Shown piece by piece: positions 1 to 10,387 of a stretch of 64,000 bases of DNA. The stretch spans positions 1-64,000 of the forward strand of contig JAANBB010000010.1 in NCBI GenBank assembly GCA_014621425.1, in the 5' to 3' direction. The notes beneath the pieces are model-generated. The model saw only the letters and a program-made list of their open reading frames with translations. It was not told the origin of the DNA and did no database searches. This stretch comes from Cylindrodendrum hubeiense. Lineage: Eukaryota; Ascomycota; Sordariomycetes; Hypocreales; Nectriaceae. The stretch's first letter is position 1, and the number at the start of each line of letters is the position of its first letter. The translations under genes and the position numbers were made by a program.

Positions 1-375
1 CGCCCGCTCCTCGAGGTCATCCTCGAGCACGGCGCCGACATTAACGCCACTAGGCACGCAGGGGGCACTGCCCTGACGAGTGCCGTCGCCCAGAAGCTGT
101 GGGACATTGTCGAGTTTCTAATAGAGAAGGGTGCCGATCCCAGGTGTAAGCAGCCGACCACGAACCTGGACGCCTTTGGCCTCGCCGCCAAGGGCGCGGG
201 CGTACCCTGGGAGGAGACGGAGGTGGTTAGACAGTACTTACGCAACCTCTGCGATTTCGAGGCGCCATCAAGTGCGGCAGAGGCTACGCCTGTTCCTGAC
301 GACGCACACAGGAATCCCCTGGTGCCGATTATTGAGAGGGTAAAGAGGAGGAAACAGGAAGAGGCAGGACCTTGA
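1..375 (+). CDS. 3' end of an ankyrin-repeat protein (truncated by window edge)
   Basis: Frame 1 is open from the first base to a TGA at 373-375 and encodes about 124 residues. It begins inside an ankyrin repeat (EHGADINATR) followed by a second (EKGADPRCKQ), then a non-repeat tail rich in Arg, Lys and Glu (IERVKRRKQEEAGP). Ankyrin repeats bind other proteins; fungal proteins of this kind are often the sensor end of STAND receptors, and a NACHT-ankyrin gene lies just downstream on the other strand. The N-terminus lies outside the window, so whether this is a receptor cannot be told. Confidence 0.75.
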   Translation, partial: RPLLEVILEHGADINATRHAGGTALTSAVAQKLWDIVEFLIEKGADPRCKQPTTNLDAFGLAAKGAGVPWEETEVVRQYLRNLCDFEAPSSAAEATPVPDDAHRNPLVPIIERVKRRKQEEAGP

Positions 376-761
376 AGATAGATTGGATAGCCGCTTTTAT
401 GAATATATATGTTGCCTTTATCATGTCCAACACCTACGCTGACTTGTAAAAACCGCCCACAACATAATCAACCTGCCACCCTTTGAAATGTGCCATTGGG
501 CCTCGTTGTGGGACATGCAAAGCCTCGTTAGCTGATATTGCCCCTCTTCTATAACAGGAACACATTGATTTCTAGCGAGGGTCTAATATCACTTAAATAG
601 ACACGTGGGGACTAATAAAGTAAACCATTTCCACATTGGGAGCCTTTGTGATACAACTTCTTTGGGCCTCTGACTACCAACGATTCCGGTTTCTGACTAC
701 CCTCATCCGTGACTCTATTTCGCTCTGTCATGCTGCCCCTCGTATCACAAAATACTGGTTT
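376..761. other. Intergenic, convergent 3' ends
   Basis: Space between two convergent ankyrin genes. Moderately A+T rich; I see no gene, RNA or repeat here. Confidence 0.5.
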
Positions 762-3700
762 CTAATTGTTTTCGTCCCTCAAGTCCCGCTCGGGTTTGTC
801 ACCACAGACCAGCAGCTCAACAATAGCCTCATGTCCCATCTTGGCGGCCCATAACTGTGGTGTTAAGCCATCATCGTCCTTCGCTTCAACGTCGGCGCCA
901 AAAAGGAGCAGCTGTTTGACAACAGCCACGTAGCCCATCTTGGCGGCCCGTGACAGCGGCGTCAAGCCGTCGATGCCTTTCGCCTCTAAGTCGCAGCCAA
1001 AATGGAGCAGCTCCTTGACAATACCTTCATACCCCATGTGGACGGCCTGTACCAGCGGTGTCCAGCCATCCTTGCTTTTCGCCTCCACGTCAGCACGGGC
1101 ATCGAGCAGCAGTTTAACAATAGCCCTGTTCCCTACTTGGGCGGCCCGCATCAGCGGTGTCCAGCCTTTGCTGTCTTTCGCCTCCAAGTCAGAGCCGGCA
1201 TTGATCAGCTCCTTGACAATAACCTTGTCCCCTCTCCCGGTGGCCCGTGATAGCAGCGTCACGCCATCTTTGCCTTTAATCTTGAAGTCAGCTCCCTTAT
1301 CGAGTAGCACCTTAACAATAGGCTTGAGCCCTCTATCAGTAGCCCATGATAGCGGTGTCCAACCTATATTGTCCTTCTTCTCGAGTTCGGCGCCATGACT
1401 GAGCAGTAACCCGATGATTACCTCTCGCTCGCTCTCAACAGCACGGCATAGCGGTGTTGGGCCAGCCGTATCTATCGCCTCGATATCAGCGCCGTCGTCG
1501 AAGTACATGGTCACGTTTTCATTTTCTGGTACTGTTGATCTGGATATATACCAAGCTTCTGAACTTGGCAGCAACTGCGTAAAACCCTTGATGATGTCTG
1601 GATCACTGTTGAAAATCTGCGCTACCATCATGTGCAAGGTCTGGTTGGTAAGCAGGCCCATTTGGTGGGCTTGAAGGACAACTAGGAATGATTTGAAAGT
1701 CTCGATCATGCCGGGGTAGCGGTTCTAGATATGTGTTCGTCAATATTTAGTCAAAGCTCATGTACGAATGGGTGGTTGCCGTACCTTGATCAGATCCGCA
1801 AAACTAATCATATAGTTTTGGCTAGCAACGCGAATTTCGTTTGTAACCCAAGACAGTGGTGTCCGACCGACTTTATCCTGGCCATCGACATCGACTCTGT
1901 CTGTATCAAGCAGTAGTTGAACGGCGGCTGCGTGGCCTCTCTCAGCCGCCCACGATAACGGTGTCTGGCCATTAGAGTCCTTTTGGTCGACATTGGCCTG
2001 TTCGTCAATTAGAGACTTAACCGCCCACTCCACTCCGAAGTATGCTGCCATATGAAGACCTGTAACTTGTCTTGGAATGTCTTGGCTATAATTTGAATGA
2101 AACGAGACCCGCTCGACGGCCATCAGCGCTTGACTTGCCGCCTCTACTTTTGCATCACAGAGTAGGAAGTCTATGACTTGTTGACATGTTTTCGCAGCCC
2201 CACAGGCATGATGTCCCCAGTTGTGTACGGCATAGTCGTACAGCGTATTTGACTCGAGCCTCTCCTCAAAATCGGTGTCAGTTTGACAAATCCCACTCTC
2301 AAAAACGCTAAATGAGAGGTAGGTGGCGCAAATTTGTGTGATCTCGGTCTCCGCATCCACAAACAACTGCTTTTGCCTCCGCTCGAAGTATTCTTGGGTT
2401 GTGTAATGGACCAAGCGAATTATGTTTGTGTTTTCATCGACTGTGACCAATCCAGCACACACCGAGACCATTCTTTCGATTCGCTCAAGGTTATCTTCTC
2501 CGAGACAAGTGTCGCCAACCTCTACGGCAAGTGCATGCTGAAGTTCCGCCGTTGTTAGAGGCCTCCTGGCACACGTGATCCACGATAAGACGACCAGGGC
2601 AAGTTTCTGAAAACCTGGACTCTGGTTTTTGATCCTGTCCATTGCATCCTTGTACGCCTGGTCTAAGACATCGCGCTTTTGGTCCTCGTTTGATCCTGGA
2701 GTTTGCTTCTGTAACTGCCTTAATGCCTTCCTGACAGCTCTTGTTGTGGTTTTATCATCGAATGACTGGAGGTAGATGTGTGCTAACAGAAACCTACAGG
2801 CTTATTAGCAAGGTGGTCAATCTTGAACCTCTCCTAGTAAACATACATCCCATCAACAGCATCTGATATCCCGGCCTTGATCTCATCATGTAACTGCAAG
2901 CCCCAATCATCAAATGCCGCCAGTTGTCCCATGTGTCCATCGATGTACTTTTCGATATCCTCTTTGGTAGCGCGGATTTCCAGTGAATTGTTCTCATCGA
3001 ACCTATCTGTGATTTCTGGAATAAATCTTGAGGTCACAAATACATTTGCTCTGCACCTAGCCTGTAGGGTTAAAACTTCCTTTAGGAACCTCGTTCGGCA
3101 ACCACCAGATGTTTGACATTCGTCAAGGGCGTCGATGATAATAAAAACCCTGTCACATCGAGTGACTACCGATAAAAGACCTTTCAAAACCTCCTCATAT
3201 GATGGGTGTATCCGCGAGTACTTAGAATTCTCATACAGAAGCTTTAGGTCATCTGGGAGATCCGACAAGCCTTGAGCTAGTTGCCTCAGTAGACTTGCAA
3301 GGAGGTGTTCCGCTTTCTGTTCGTCATGTCGCCGGAAGTTGCAGTATATGTATGCAATGCCGATGCTCTTGTCGTTTCCAAAGCGAGTAGTAAGATCATC
3401 GACCACAATAGATGTAAGGATCGTCTTTCCAGCTCCTGGAATACCGGGACAAAAGAGCGTCTGATTATCGGACTCAACCCACGCCTTAAACATCTCCGAG
3501 TCTAGGAACCATTGTCCGGAACCCTCCTGTCTCCAGTTGATGTAGTCACTCTGTTGCGCGCTGTAGTCGATTGGAGTTAGCCAGTTGAGAATGGTCAGTC
3601 GCTCTTCAACGAGTTCTCGCTGATTATGAGAACGGTGAAGCGTTTCTAGACCATCGTGCAACCGGGCTTGCGAATCCTGAAGATTGGCAAGATTGTCATT

Positions 3701-4225
3701 CACTCCCAGAAACCGAGCTTCATATTCTTGCGAGCTTCGGTTCATCACTTCTATCAACTCCGTAAGTTGCTTCTGATTGTGCTTTGAAGTCCTCTGGATC
3801 TCCTGCGTCAGCTTCCGGGAATTATTGGCCAAAGCTAACCCCAATAGAGACTTCTCACGCTCAATTGCTGAGAATATCTCTTTGATCTCCTTTTCATTGA
3901 ACGGCCATCTCAGATCTGCCAGTACTTTCTTTATCTTCTCATTTGGTTGAAGCTTCGCCTCGATACTAGTCAAAGCAACTGACAGCCGGCCTAGCGGTGC
4001 GCCAGGGCTTTCGAGGGCTGCGATCGTGGCTGACCAGGCCTCGCCTTCCTCCGAATCATCTATCCCATCTTTGAGCTGTAGGAGAATGCTTTCGCACGCC
4101 CGCAACTCCTCTCGGAGGTGTTTTCTCTCCTTTGTTGCTCCAGCGGCCGAATTTATGTATTTAACAACATTGGACGACAGCTGGAGGACGGCGATGACGC
4201 TTGCGGTAACGCTCAGGGCATCCAT
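762..4225 (-). CDS. NACHT-ankyrin STAND/NLR-type protein, three exons
   Basis: Predicted exons on the minus strand are 4225-2847, 2793-1785 and 1724-762, giving 1116 residues; both introns (2794-2846, 1725-1784) are GT-AG and restore a continuous frame. Residues 1-130 resemble the fungal STAND N-terminal helical domain (Helo-like), starting [20 protein letters not shown]-loop GIPGAGKT lies at 261-268 and a Walker B-like [10 protein letters not shown] at 361-370, so this is a NACHT ATPase. After the NACHT and its helical part come two to three ankyrin repeats, a non-repeat linker of about 90 residues, then about seven more repeats to the C-terminus. Such proteins are cytoplasmic sensors; in this class the N-terminal domain can trigger regulated cell death and the repeats sense a ligand, but that role is inferred from family knowledge. 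The catalytic motifs look intact. The ligand is unknown. Confidence 0.85.
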
Positions 4226-6147
4226 TTCGACGATGGTACGTGTTATGTTGAATGATCGAAGGGCTCGGGCCTATGAAATCAGAAGCGTTCTTATCGAGAA
4301 ATTACTTGCTCGAAATGTACCTATCGGAATCAGTTGTCGACTATTCAATGATTATGCTTTGGACCTCGTGGGTAACAGCAAATTTGATGGAGCTGCTATC
4401 CACCCTTGTTTATCTGTAGGTTAGATCGGTGCCGTAATTCCCGCAGACAGTGAAGAGTCGAGGCAGGAGGGGTTGGTTCGCATGTCGCCTTGACAGATAT
4501 CAGGCAGGTAAGGTGGGGTGCCGCAGCCACATAAGCCTCCTTCAGCTGAGAGTGGCTGCGAGGACGCCAAGAGTCGGATGGAGGTTGGGCTGACCACGAT
4601 GACTAAGGAACGAAGGGTCGGGCAATGCAACTTTGACACAAAGATATCATCACTATCACGATCATAGCAGTGACAACAGCAGAAAGAGCGTCACAACCGT
4701 CACCAAATACAAGAGGCTATTGAGTCTTCGTCTTATTGTCAATTCGCTGGCGCGTAAGAGATGCAGTAGCCTATAAAGCACCACCTCAAAAGTCTGTCAA
4801 ATTCCCCAATTTACAGCAAAATACTATGATTTCAACACGCAATAAAACCTAGAGTAAAACAGGTAAAAACTTCAAAGTAAATAAAGATAAATCTTTATTA
4901 ATTTATCATTTAATATATTAATTTATCTTTTAGATCAAATGTACATTAATCATGCCAGATATGATTGGAATCTGAATATTTCGAGCTTCTGTCTTATAGT
5001 GGGTTTTAGTGCAGTTATAGTGGATGGGACTTTTTGTTATTATTAAAAAGATGTTTGATAGTAAATAGAGAGAGAAGAGATTCTTTGAGCCCCTAAATGA
5101 AAATGGATTTTAAGTCTCAATTTAATATTACTCTCTATTCTTCTATTTTTTCTATTTTCAGGATGCCCGTTGATTGTTATTTTGTGTAGCTACGATAAAA
5201 GGTTTTGGTGGGAAATTGGTATTTTTGATAGACTTTTGAGGTGGTACTTTAATGCAGCCCACTCTGACTCGTTGATGAATCAGACATTGTAGAGTTTTAA
5301 GCCTTCTATCAAGGCTACAAATACGGCCAAGATCGCGAAAAGCACTGCCTTCAGGATATTGATTCCCACCACTTTCAAAGACAACAACTAGGAAGTTATT
5401 CTGACTAACTCCGCCGATTGGCAACAATTCATCGAGGCTAGTAGAAGAGAATTATGTGTATTAGTTTTGAAATACAAGAAATTGTCCAACAGTCTTAGTT
5501 AATAAGTAAATTATCAAACAAGGGCGGATTTGCTTACTGTGATAGCTCCATCGGAGCCTGGCTAAGCCCCTAAAAGATGCAAGGTATCAATAATGTACTT
5601 TCCCTCAACATAAATGCTGTAGTTCTCAGGACGACATCCCATACTATTCCAAGGCCAGAGAAAGTTTGACAACAGAAATGTCCAAACTGGTCATGCTGCT
5701 ACGGCATCTAGGCTTCGAACGTCTACAGAGTGGTGCAGACATATCGTAAGCCTAAATCAAGCCGACAACTTCCAGCACCACGTATATGGCCTGATTGCCA
5801 TGTACGGACCCGTCGACCATAGTGATGCGCAACGGTAGTGATGGAAGCCAAATCGTCTCGGTTATGAGCAGGACCGGTGAATTTATTAATGATAAGACAC
5901 TGACCTTGGGAAAGGCAGTGACTGGTTTACATCCAACGAGGATATTGTTGAGATTATGACTTGGAAAGCTGTCATCATTGACTCGAGTGAGACTTGAATG
6001 TAACTGTCTGTCAGAATAAGCCTCCTCTATTCTACCCCAATTGCCAACATCCAGTAGTTATTTACTCTTAGCCCTGCTGCCTATGTATTTATGGGTATCA
6101 ATGTGTACCAGTCTTTGAGTGATATTTTAATCCATTTTCCTCATCTG
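4226..6147. other. Intergenic with A+T-rich island, no confident gene
   Basis: Bases about 4800-5170 are strongly A+T rich, with runs such as TTAATTTATCATTTAATA, as expected for a degraded repeat. An 89-codon minus-strand frame (5158-5427) abuts it and could be a repeat-encoded remnant, but I do not recognise it. The rest (5430-6147) shows nothing I can name. Confidence 0.4.
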
Positions 6148-8212
6148 TCATCTCAGCAGCTTCACCCTTTTACCAATCGAAGAAACAACTACTTGTATGC
6201 GACGCTTCCTGCCTATGTCCCCAATTATGGCCGTATCACCAGCAGGAGATGGGGCCTGGATGGTACTGGAACTCGAAGGACTCCCAGATGAGCTGAGACT
6301 TGATCCAAGACCACTATCCTCAAATGAATCAAGCGGCGAGGACTCTTCTTCTGGAGACGCATCACCTTTGACTGGATCTCCATGGTCCCTCCAGTGCCAG
6401 TGAATGTTGAAGCTGTGGCCGAAGACAACCGCCGCCGCTTCCGGTAACTCGATGAGTGGCTTTTTCTTCAGCTTGAAACTTATGGGGAAGAGTGCTTGTA
6501 CTGGCTCGTAATGTTTCAGCGTCCGTGTTTGTGTTGTTTTTGTTGTTTTTGTTGTCTCGCAAGGACATGACTGAAATGCACCGTGCCTCACGAGCCACAG
6601 CACGTTGTCGCACAACTTCCTCAGGTTTGACTGAGCATCACCATGATTCTCCATGATCCCCATTAGATCAAAGGTACAGGCTGCAAGATAATATTGCTCA
6701 GTAGGGAGTGACAACCATTGTGGACAACCTCCGTTCGACGTCCCTTTTGGCTGTATCAACTCTCCAAATACTCGTCCGGATAGTGTAACAGCATGGATGG
6801 ACCTAATGAAGTCTACCCAGCCCTTGCCCATCATATTCAAAGTTGCTACTCTTGTGAAGAACGGATCCCCATCTGTGGCGAGGTCTCTGAAATTCCATCC
6901 ATGTAGATGGCGTCTTGGTCGAGAATGTATTTGTACCCCACTGCGCTGCTCGACGTCCGTCTGGTGATCAATAAGTTTCTCCAGCATGTTGTAGATGTGA
7001 TCGACTTGATTCTCTAATCGGTAATATTTGAATCGTGTTTCTGGCCCTTTACCTTTGTCCAAGTCTGTACTGGAGCTGTCAAAATCGAGACTATCCCGGT
7101 ACAACCGGAGGCTCCTATTATTCTCGTTCGTCAGGACCTGCAAGGCATCATCAGCTCCAATAGCGCCCTTTACATCAAGCAGGTCTCGAGGATCTATGAG
7201 AAACCTCGAATTTAACTTGCTTTTAATGTGCATCAGCTAAGCACGCAGGATGTGAAGCAGGGGGCTGGTGCCATTGGTGAGCAACCCTCTCTTGTCGCCT
7301 TCATCCCAGAGCACGACCCATTTAGAGGAAATCCATAGAAGCCTGTTCATATAGCCATATCTTGAGATATGAACGGGGTTTCCCCTGCTTCCAAGAGAAA
7401 AGGATGCAGCTCCACTGACAAGTTGACCAGCGTGAATCTCAACTTGGTCTAATGAACAGCCGGAATGTGCCGGTAGAAGCTGGGATCGAGCGACGCTGTA
7501 GCTGCCCATCAAGGTACCTTCAAACTATTAGTTTGCTTCGACACTAGACCTAGGACTGGTCTGGAGGGTAAGACTTTGGCCTGGGAGACTTAGTACTTAC
7601 CTATGGTGCTTACTGCATCTCAGCACCAACCCAAGACATGACGTGAGGTCTCGAGATCCGACTTTTGCACCGCCGCATGTTCAGCCCGACATTCCAATTG
7701 CGAAATCCTCTTCACTGAGTTCTTATTGAAGAGCAGATACCAGTAGATCATACCGTCTGATTACTTGGTCAGAATTAACATTACGGAGAACCCCTTGATG
7801 TACATTCCTCAAATCGAATTCATCGACATATGGTGTTCTCGTGAGTAATGTCATGAGGTTCAGGGGCATTTCCAGTCCCGTGTTTGTCTCCGGTCTGCGA
7901 AGAGTAGGAAAGCTTCGTACGATAACAGGTCTATAGAACATATCATGCCAGCATTGGCCATTGATAGCTCCAGACTGCTCCAGACTGCTCCTGGCAAGTT
8001 TGAAAATCAAACTTCATCTCGCAATGAAACGCGTCACTTACACGCTGAATATCATTAACGAAAGGGGTGCATTCATTAACCATGTTATTTGTGTAGGGAG
8101 GTAGCTGCAAAACAGCACCCATCCAAGCAACCTGTTCGGCTATCTCTACAACAAACTCCAGAATACCCGAAGCGCAGATAATGAGTTTGCCGCCACTTAA
8201 AGAGGCCGCCAT
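6148..8212 (-). pseudogene. Broken member of an uncharacterised fungal protein family
   Basis: Minus-strand segments read as pieces of one protein of a multi-copy filamentous-fungal family I remember but cannot name. In order: 8212 down to about 7960 (VEIAEQVAWMGA), about 8010-7750 (GQCWHDMFYRPVIVRSFP, NTGLEMPLNLM), about 7755-7600 in another frame (IYWYLLFNKN, ETSRHVLGWC), then after a probable intron 7512-7240 (GSYSVARSQLLPAHSGCSLD, WVVLWDE) and 7236-6148 (GKGWVDFIRSIHAVTL; Ser/Pro-rich acidic tail). Lesions: a 10-bp tandem duplication at 7967-7990 shifts the frame; a second shift lies near 7745-7760; TGA at 7620-7622 follows GWC; TAG at 7237-7239 separates LLHILRA from LMHIKSK. The 5' end cannot be placed; a possible first exon lies near 8285-8325. 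No domain function is known to me. Confidence 0.75.
7967..7990. repeat. 10-bp tandem duplication causing a frameshift
   Basis: The unit cagactgctc occurs at 7971-7980 and 7981-7990, with four further matching bases before it (2.4 copies). On the minus strand, dropping one unit joins the frame ending FQTCQEQSGA to the frame continuing INGQCWHD, so the duplication itself explains this break. Confidence 0.85.
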
Positions 8213-8967
8213 GCACTTGGTTCTTTCACTGGGAGGATGAATTAGTACATCCTAAATTAGCTGAGAGAGAGTTTACTTACCGAATACTCGAGCTTCGTGA
8301 TCCGGGCTCTTTAGCATCTTTTTGAATGAGTTCGGGCCTCAAGCACACGTATGATATTGGCTAGAATTTTGGGCTCTTGGCTTTGTTTAAAGTGTATTAC
8401 GTTCTGATGAATGTTTCCTTGGCTGAAGTTTTGGCAATGGAAGTGCTGAATGGGGCCACTCGCAGTAGTCTGATACTGAGAATGCACTAAGGGCTGAAGG
8501 AGGTGATGACAAGGTCGATGAATAATCGAGTATTGTAATTCAGGCTATTCATTATGGGATACAGGCTATATGGCTTTGGAGGTTGAACTTGACTTGACGT
8601 ATCGAAGGTGCTCTCTTGGATTGGATCTTAGTGTGACTGATGATGCCCAGAGGCGAAGAAACTTAAAATGCGACTATTTTTCTATCCATCCCGATACTCC
8701 GCGCCAACCCCGCTTCGCTAGCAGGCCACTCTGCCACAAGGAAGAATTATACCGAGGAAGACAGAGGCGGGCCAAGTACGCGATACTCATTTGCACAGTA
8801 ACATAATTCCTTCTTTCGCTAGAGACGTATAAAGGAGGGCAGCGCTGTATAATATTTACACCAGACTTCCTATGCTGTAGAGTCTTGAGGTGTCCTCCTA
8901 TTCTCAGTCAAACCTATCTATTCTCAATTAAAACTCCAGTCTCGAAGAAGAGCAGCCAAGATACATC
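8213..8967. other. Intergenic, upstream region of the GH93 gene
   Basis: Lies between the pseudogene and the GH93 gene. It contains the CGG-N5-CGG site at 8690-8703 and a TATA-like TATAAA at 8828-8833, about 135 bp before the GH93 ATG. A 78-codon frame at 8570-8806 is not convincing as a gene. Confidence 0.55.
8690..8703 (-). promoter_or_regulatory. Putative Zn2Cys6 operator, CGG-N5-CGG (inverted copy)
   Basis: Reads CCCGATACTCCGCG on the plus strand, the exact reverse complement of the CGCGGAGTATCGGG word found between the regulator and transporter genes at 12428-12441. It lies 265 bp before the GH93 start. Direct CGG repeats with a fixed spacer are typical of Zn2Cys6 dimers; which protein binds is inferred. 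Confidence 0.6.
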
Positions 8968-10119
8968 ATGCAGCTTTTTCGCGCCCTTCTTCTCGCGCGA
9001 TGCTTCTTCTCAGCAGCTGCATTGCACATCGACAAGCGAACCCCACAGCCTTTTACCGACTTCACTGACAACATCTTCTTCTATCCGGCTTCTGATGCAG
9101 TGCAGTGGAGAACTCTTTATGCACGTTCTCTCCAGCTACCAGACAACTCGCTCCTCATGACGTGGGAAAACTATCCCAAGGAGCCGCCTCTTGTCAACCA
9201 TCCCATCTACAAGTCCATCGATGGCGGTGCAACTTGGTCCAACTTCTCCCAGGTTAAGGACCAAACCAATGGGTGGGGCATGCGATTCCAGCCATTCCTA
9301 TACACTTTGCCTCGGGATTTCGGCGGATTTGCTGCCGGAACTATCCTTGCGGCCGGCGTGTCTACTCCTTTCAGTCTTGAGGGTGGTGTTTACATCGACC
9401 TTTACGCTAGCAAAGATCAAGCTAAAACCTGGAACTTCGTCAGTCACATTGCGTACGGCGCTGGACCCGAGACTATCAAAAACGGAAATGATGCACTGTG
9501 GGAGCCTTTTCTTTTAATCCACGACAATAGCTTGATTTGCTTCTACTCTGATCAAACAGACCCAAACCATGGTCAAAAGCTCGTCCATGTTACCACCAGT
9601 AACCTGCTCACATGGTCTGCGCCAGTTTCGGACGTCACCTTCCCGGCATATGGAGATCGACCCGGAATGACTACTGTCGCACATATCGAGTCATCCAATC
9701 AATTTATCATGACTTTTGAGTATTGTGGCAAAGGGGGGTGCAGAGTACACTACAAGGTTGCTTCGTCGCCGTTGAACTTCGACTCAGCTCAAGCCATTCA
9801 GCTGACATCGAATGATACATCAAAGACCACCCCAGTCGGGTCGCCCTACGTGGTCTGGACTCCCCACCCAAACAGGAGTGATGGATCAGGTCTCATCATT
9901 GTCAGTGGAGGAAATCAGGAGCCTGTCTTCATCAATGAAGATGCTGCCAACCCAGCTGGATGGAAAAAGGTTGATGTGGGTATGTGGTCGGCTTATTCGC
10001 GAAGCATGAGAATCATCACTGTCAACGGGAAGAAGAAACTGTTCTTTGGAAATGGAGGCAATATGGGAGACCCGAAGTACAACTCCGTGGCCTGCGGAGT
10101 AGTTCCTATCCCCACTTGA
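8968..10119 (+). CDS. Secreted GH93 exo-1,5-alpha-L-arabinanase (arabinobiose-releasing)
   Basis: Single exon, 383 residues. An N-terminal signal peptide (about residues 1-19, hydrophobic core LLLARCFFSAAAL) indicates secretion. A sialidase-type Asp-box SIDGGATW at 83-90 and the overall sequence match GH93, a six-bladed beta-propeller family whose members cut arabinobiose from the non-reducing end of linear alpha-1,5-arabinan, the side chain of pectin. The two glutamates known as catalytic in Fusarium Arb93A (E170, E242) correspond to E179 in LWEP and E251 in FEYCG, both present. The ATG follows a short leader with TATAAA at 8828. The gene heads a cluster with a Zn2Cys6 regulator and a sugar transporter and shares an upstream 14-bp word with them, so pectin or arabinan utilisation is a reasonable inference. 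No break seen. Confidence 0.88.
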   Translation: MQLFRALLLARCFFSAAALHIDKRTPQPFTDFTDNIFFYPASDAVQWRTLYARSLQLPDNSLLMTWENYPKEPPLVNHPIYKSIDGGATWSNFSQVKDQTNGWGMRFQPFLYTLPRDFGGFAAGTILAAGVSTPFSLEGGVYIDLYASKDQAKTWNFVSHIAYGAGPETIKNGNDALWEPFLLIHDNSLICFYSDQTDPNHGQKLVHVTTSNLLTWSAPVSDVTFPAYGDRPGMTTVAHIESSNQFIMTFEYCGKGGCRVHYKVASSPLNFDSAQAIQLTSNDTSKTTPVGSPYVVWTPHPNRSDGSGLIIVSGGNQEPVFINEDAANPAGWKKVDVGMWSAYSRSMRIITVNGKKKLFFGNGGNMGDPKYNSVACGVVPIPT

Positions 10120-10387
10120 AGTCTTGTTACCTTTGCAAGCTAAGGCTAAGTTGAAAGGAAATGGACTTGCATATCCTAACTCACACGCTTCATATTTAAC
10201 TTTCATTGGTATGGAATACTTCTAGTCACTCATTTATGCCACGACTGTCGCGTGTCAACAGTCGTGGGAGAAGTCCAAAGACACGATAACTCGACATTAC
10301 TTTCACTATCTTAGATCCACCCAAAGCTACTTTGGGCTAATCAGATCATTATAACAAGAACATATTACATTGGTAGCCTTCTTTCTG

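Noticed and set aside
940..1398. 152-codon plus-strand frame
   Set aside because: It is antisense to the ankyrin repeats of the receptor; its regular Ser/Pro pattern only reflects the repeats on the other strand.
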